Source of the DNA: CAYHWW01 sp964360145
GTDB lineage: Bacteria > Bdellovibrionota > UBA1018 > CAYHWW01
Reading direction: 5' to 3'
NCBI GenBank assembly: GCA_964360145.1
Contig: CAYHWW010000081.1
Location: forward strand, 1-14,508
DNA: 14,508 nt
A model generated the notes under the pieces. The model searched no databases, had not been told where the DNA came from, and saw nothing but the letters and a program-made list of their open reading frames with translations. This document shows positions 13,925 to 14,508 of the stretch, piece after piece. The position numbers and the translations under genes are program-made. How positions within the stretch are numbered: the first letter of the stretch is position 1; each line of letters begins with the position of its first letter.

Positions 13925-14508
13925 TCAATCCCCGACGCCAGCGCCGCCGTCTGTATGTTTCAGCAGATCACGAATCTGCTCCACGGTGAGCCAGGTTTCG
14001 TTGGTACCGCTGCTGTAGCAGAACCCTGTTTTGCAGGGCTTGCCTTGAGACAGGTAGCGTGGCTGACCACTGGCCCAGCCCAAGGACGGCTGAATGACGA
14101 AGTGCTGATCAAACTCAAGGGTCATGTGGGCTTCATCTTCAGGCACCATCACCTCATGGAGTTTCTCTCCGGGGCGGATGCCCACGATGTCCACACGGGC
14201 CTCGGGCGCAATGGCTTTCGCCACATCGAGAATGCGGTAGCTGGGGATTTTGGGTACGAAAATCTCCCCGCCATGCATGATGGAGAAACATTTGAGCACA
14301 AAATCAACGCCATCTTGCAGAGTTATGGAGAACCTGGTCATGCGCTCGTCCGTAACGGGCATGACCCCCTCTTTGCGCTTAGCCATGAAGAAAGGCATCA
14401 CGGAGCCGCGGCTCCCCACAACATTGCCGTAGCGCACCACGGAGAAGCGCGCACCGTCCTCGCCGCTCATGTGATTCGCCGCGGTGAAGAGCTTATCGGA
14501 ACAAAGCT
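13925..14508 (-). CDS. pseB: PseB-type UDP-N-acetylglucosamine 4,6-dehydratase (inverting), C-terminal part (cut by window edge)
   Basis: The minus-strand frame is open from the right edge (codons LCSDKLFTAANH just before an internal ATG at 14470) through 193 visible residues to a TGA at 13925. Blocks matching PseB/FlaA1 are FSVVRYGNVVGSRGSV, TDERMTRFSITLQDGVDFVL, HGGEIFVPKIPS, GIRPGEKLHEVMVPEDEAH and a terminal FCYSSGTNETWL. PseB removes water from UDP-GlcNAc with C5 inversion to give UDP-4-keto-6-deoxy-L-AltNAc, the first step to pseudaminic acid and some other L-sugars. The Rossmann glycine motif and catalytic Lys/Tyr region lie outside the window. First visible gene of the right operon, 7 bp before the GT4 gene. 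Whether the product goes to pseudaminic acid cannot be told because PseC, PseH and PseI are not in view. Confidence 0.9.
   Translation of the reverse strand, partial: LCSDKLFTAANHMSGEDGARFSVVRYGNVVGSRGSVMPFFMAKRKEGVMPVTDERMTRFSITLQDGVDFVLKCFSIMHGGEIFVPKIPSYRILDVAKAIAPEARVDIVGIRPGEKLHEVMVPEDEAHMTLEFDQHFVIQPSLGWASGQPRYLSQGKPCKTGFCYSSGTNETWLTVEQIRDLLKHTDGGAGVGD

Overview
The window is part of a surface-polysaccharide (O-antigen, capsule or glycan-modification type) biosynthesis locus from a Gram-negative-looking bacterium. It holds sugar-nucleotide enzymes (PseB-like and LegB-like 4,6-dehydratases, an RmlD-like reductase, an Rmd-like epimerase/reductase, a nucleotidylyltransferase), three cytoplasmic or membrane-anchored glycosyltransferases, a GT-C-like polytopic membrane protein, a Wzx-type flippase, a sugar amidotransferase and a methyltransferase. 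Most of the window is GC-rich, but bases 1-300 are only about 43% GC. The taxon cannot be fixed from the sequence. A long imperfect palindrome between two convergent genes resembles dispersed intergenic repeats I associate loosely with delta-proteobacteria-like genomes, and this is a weak hint only. There are no rRNA or tRNA genes, no transposase and no CRISPR array.

Layout, left to right. (1) A minus-strand operon reads from about 3.7 kb to the left edge: RmlD-like reductase, GT2 glycosyltransferase, cyclase-family (PF04199-type) hydrolase, short-chain dehydrogenase, and a B12-binding radical-SAM-type protein cut by the window edge. The first three overlap each other. The last is preceded by a 67-bp gap holding a stem-loop whose 3' arm contains the Shine-Dalgarno bases. 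(2) A single plus-strand nucleotidylyltransferase lies at 3775-4464. (3) A minus-strand polyprenyl-phosphate glycosyltransferase (GtrB/ArnC/DPM1-like) lies at 4619-5575. It is convergent with the previous gene across a ~104-bp palindromic repeat plus a half-copy that runs into its stop codon. (4) A plus-strand operon covers 5641-10939: GT-C-like membrane protein, a two-domain amidotransferase (class II Ntn glutaminase plus WbpG-type ATP-pyrophosphatase), a Wzx flippase, and a methyltransferase interrupted by an in-frame stop just after a run of 13 C. (5) A minus-strand operon enters from the right edge: pseB-like (cut by the edge), GT4 glycosyltransferase, Rmd-like epimerase/reductase (TTG start) and legB, with stop/start overlaps or gaps of at most 8 bp.

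Together the genes suggest cytoplasmic assembly of a lipid-linked oligosaccharide containing unusual deoxy-amino sugars. PseB and LegB would supply 4-keto-6-deoxy-HexNAc intermediates, the amidotransferase would make an amino or amidine group on an N-acetyl sugar, and the GT2, GT4 and methyltransferase would build and decorate the unit. The flippase would export it, and the GtrB-like/GT-C-like pair could add a further sugar on the periplasmic face. The aminotransferases, nonulosonate synthases and CMP-transferases expected for a full pseudaminic or legionaminic acid pathway are not in the window, so the end product is unresolved. The points that most deserve checking are the Ntn-glutaminase/WbpG fusion, the broken methyltransferase, the repeat that reaches into a coding sequence, and the cyclase-family hydrolase inside a glycan operon.
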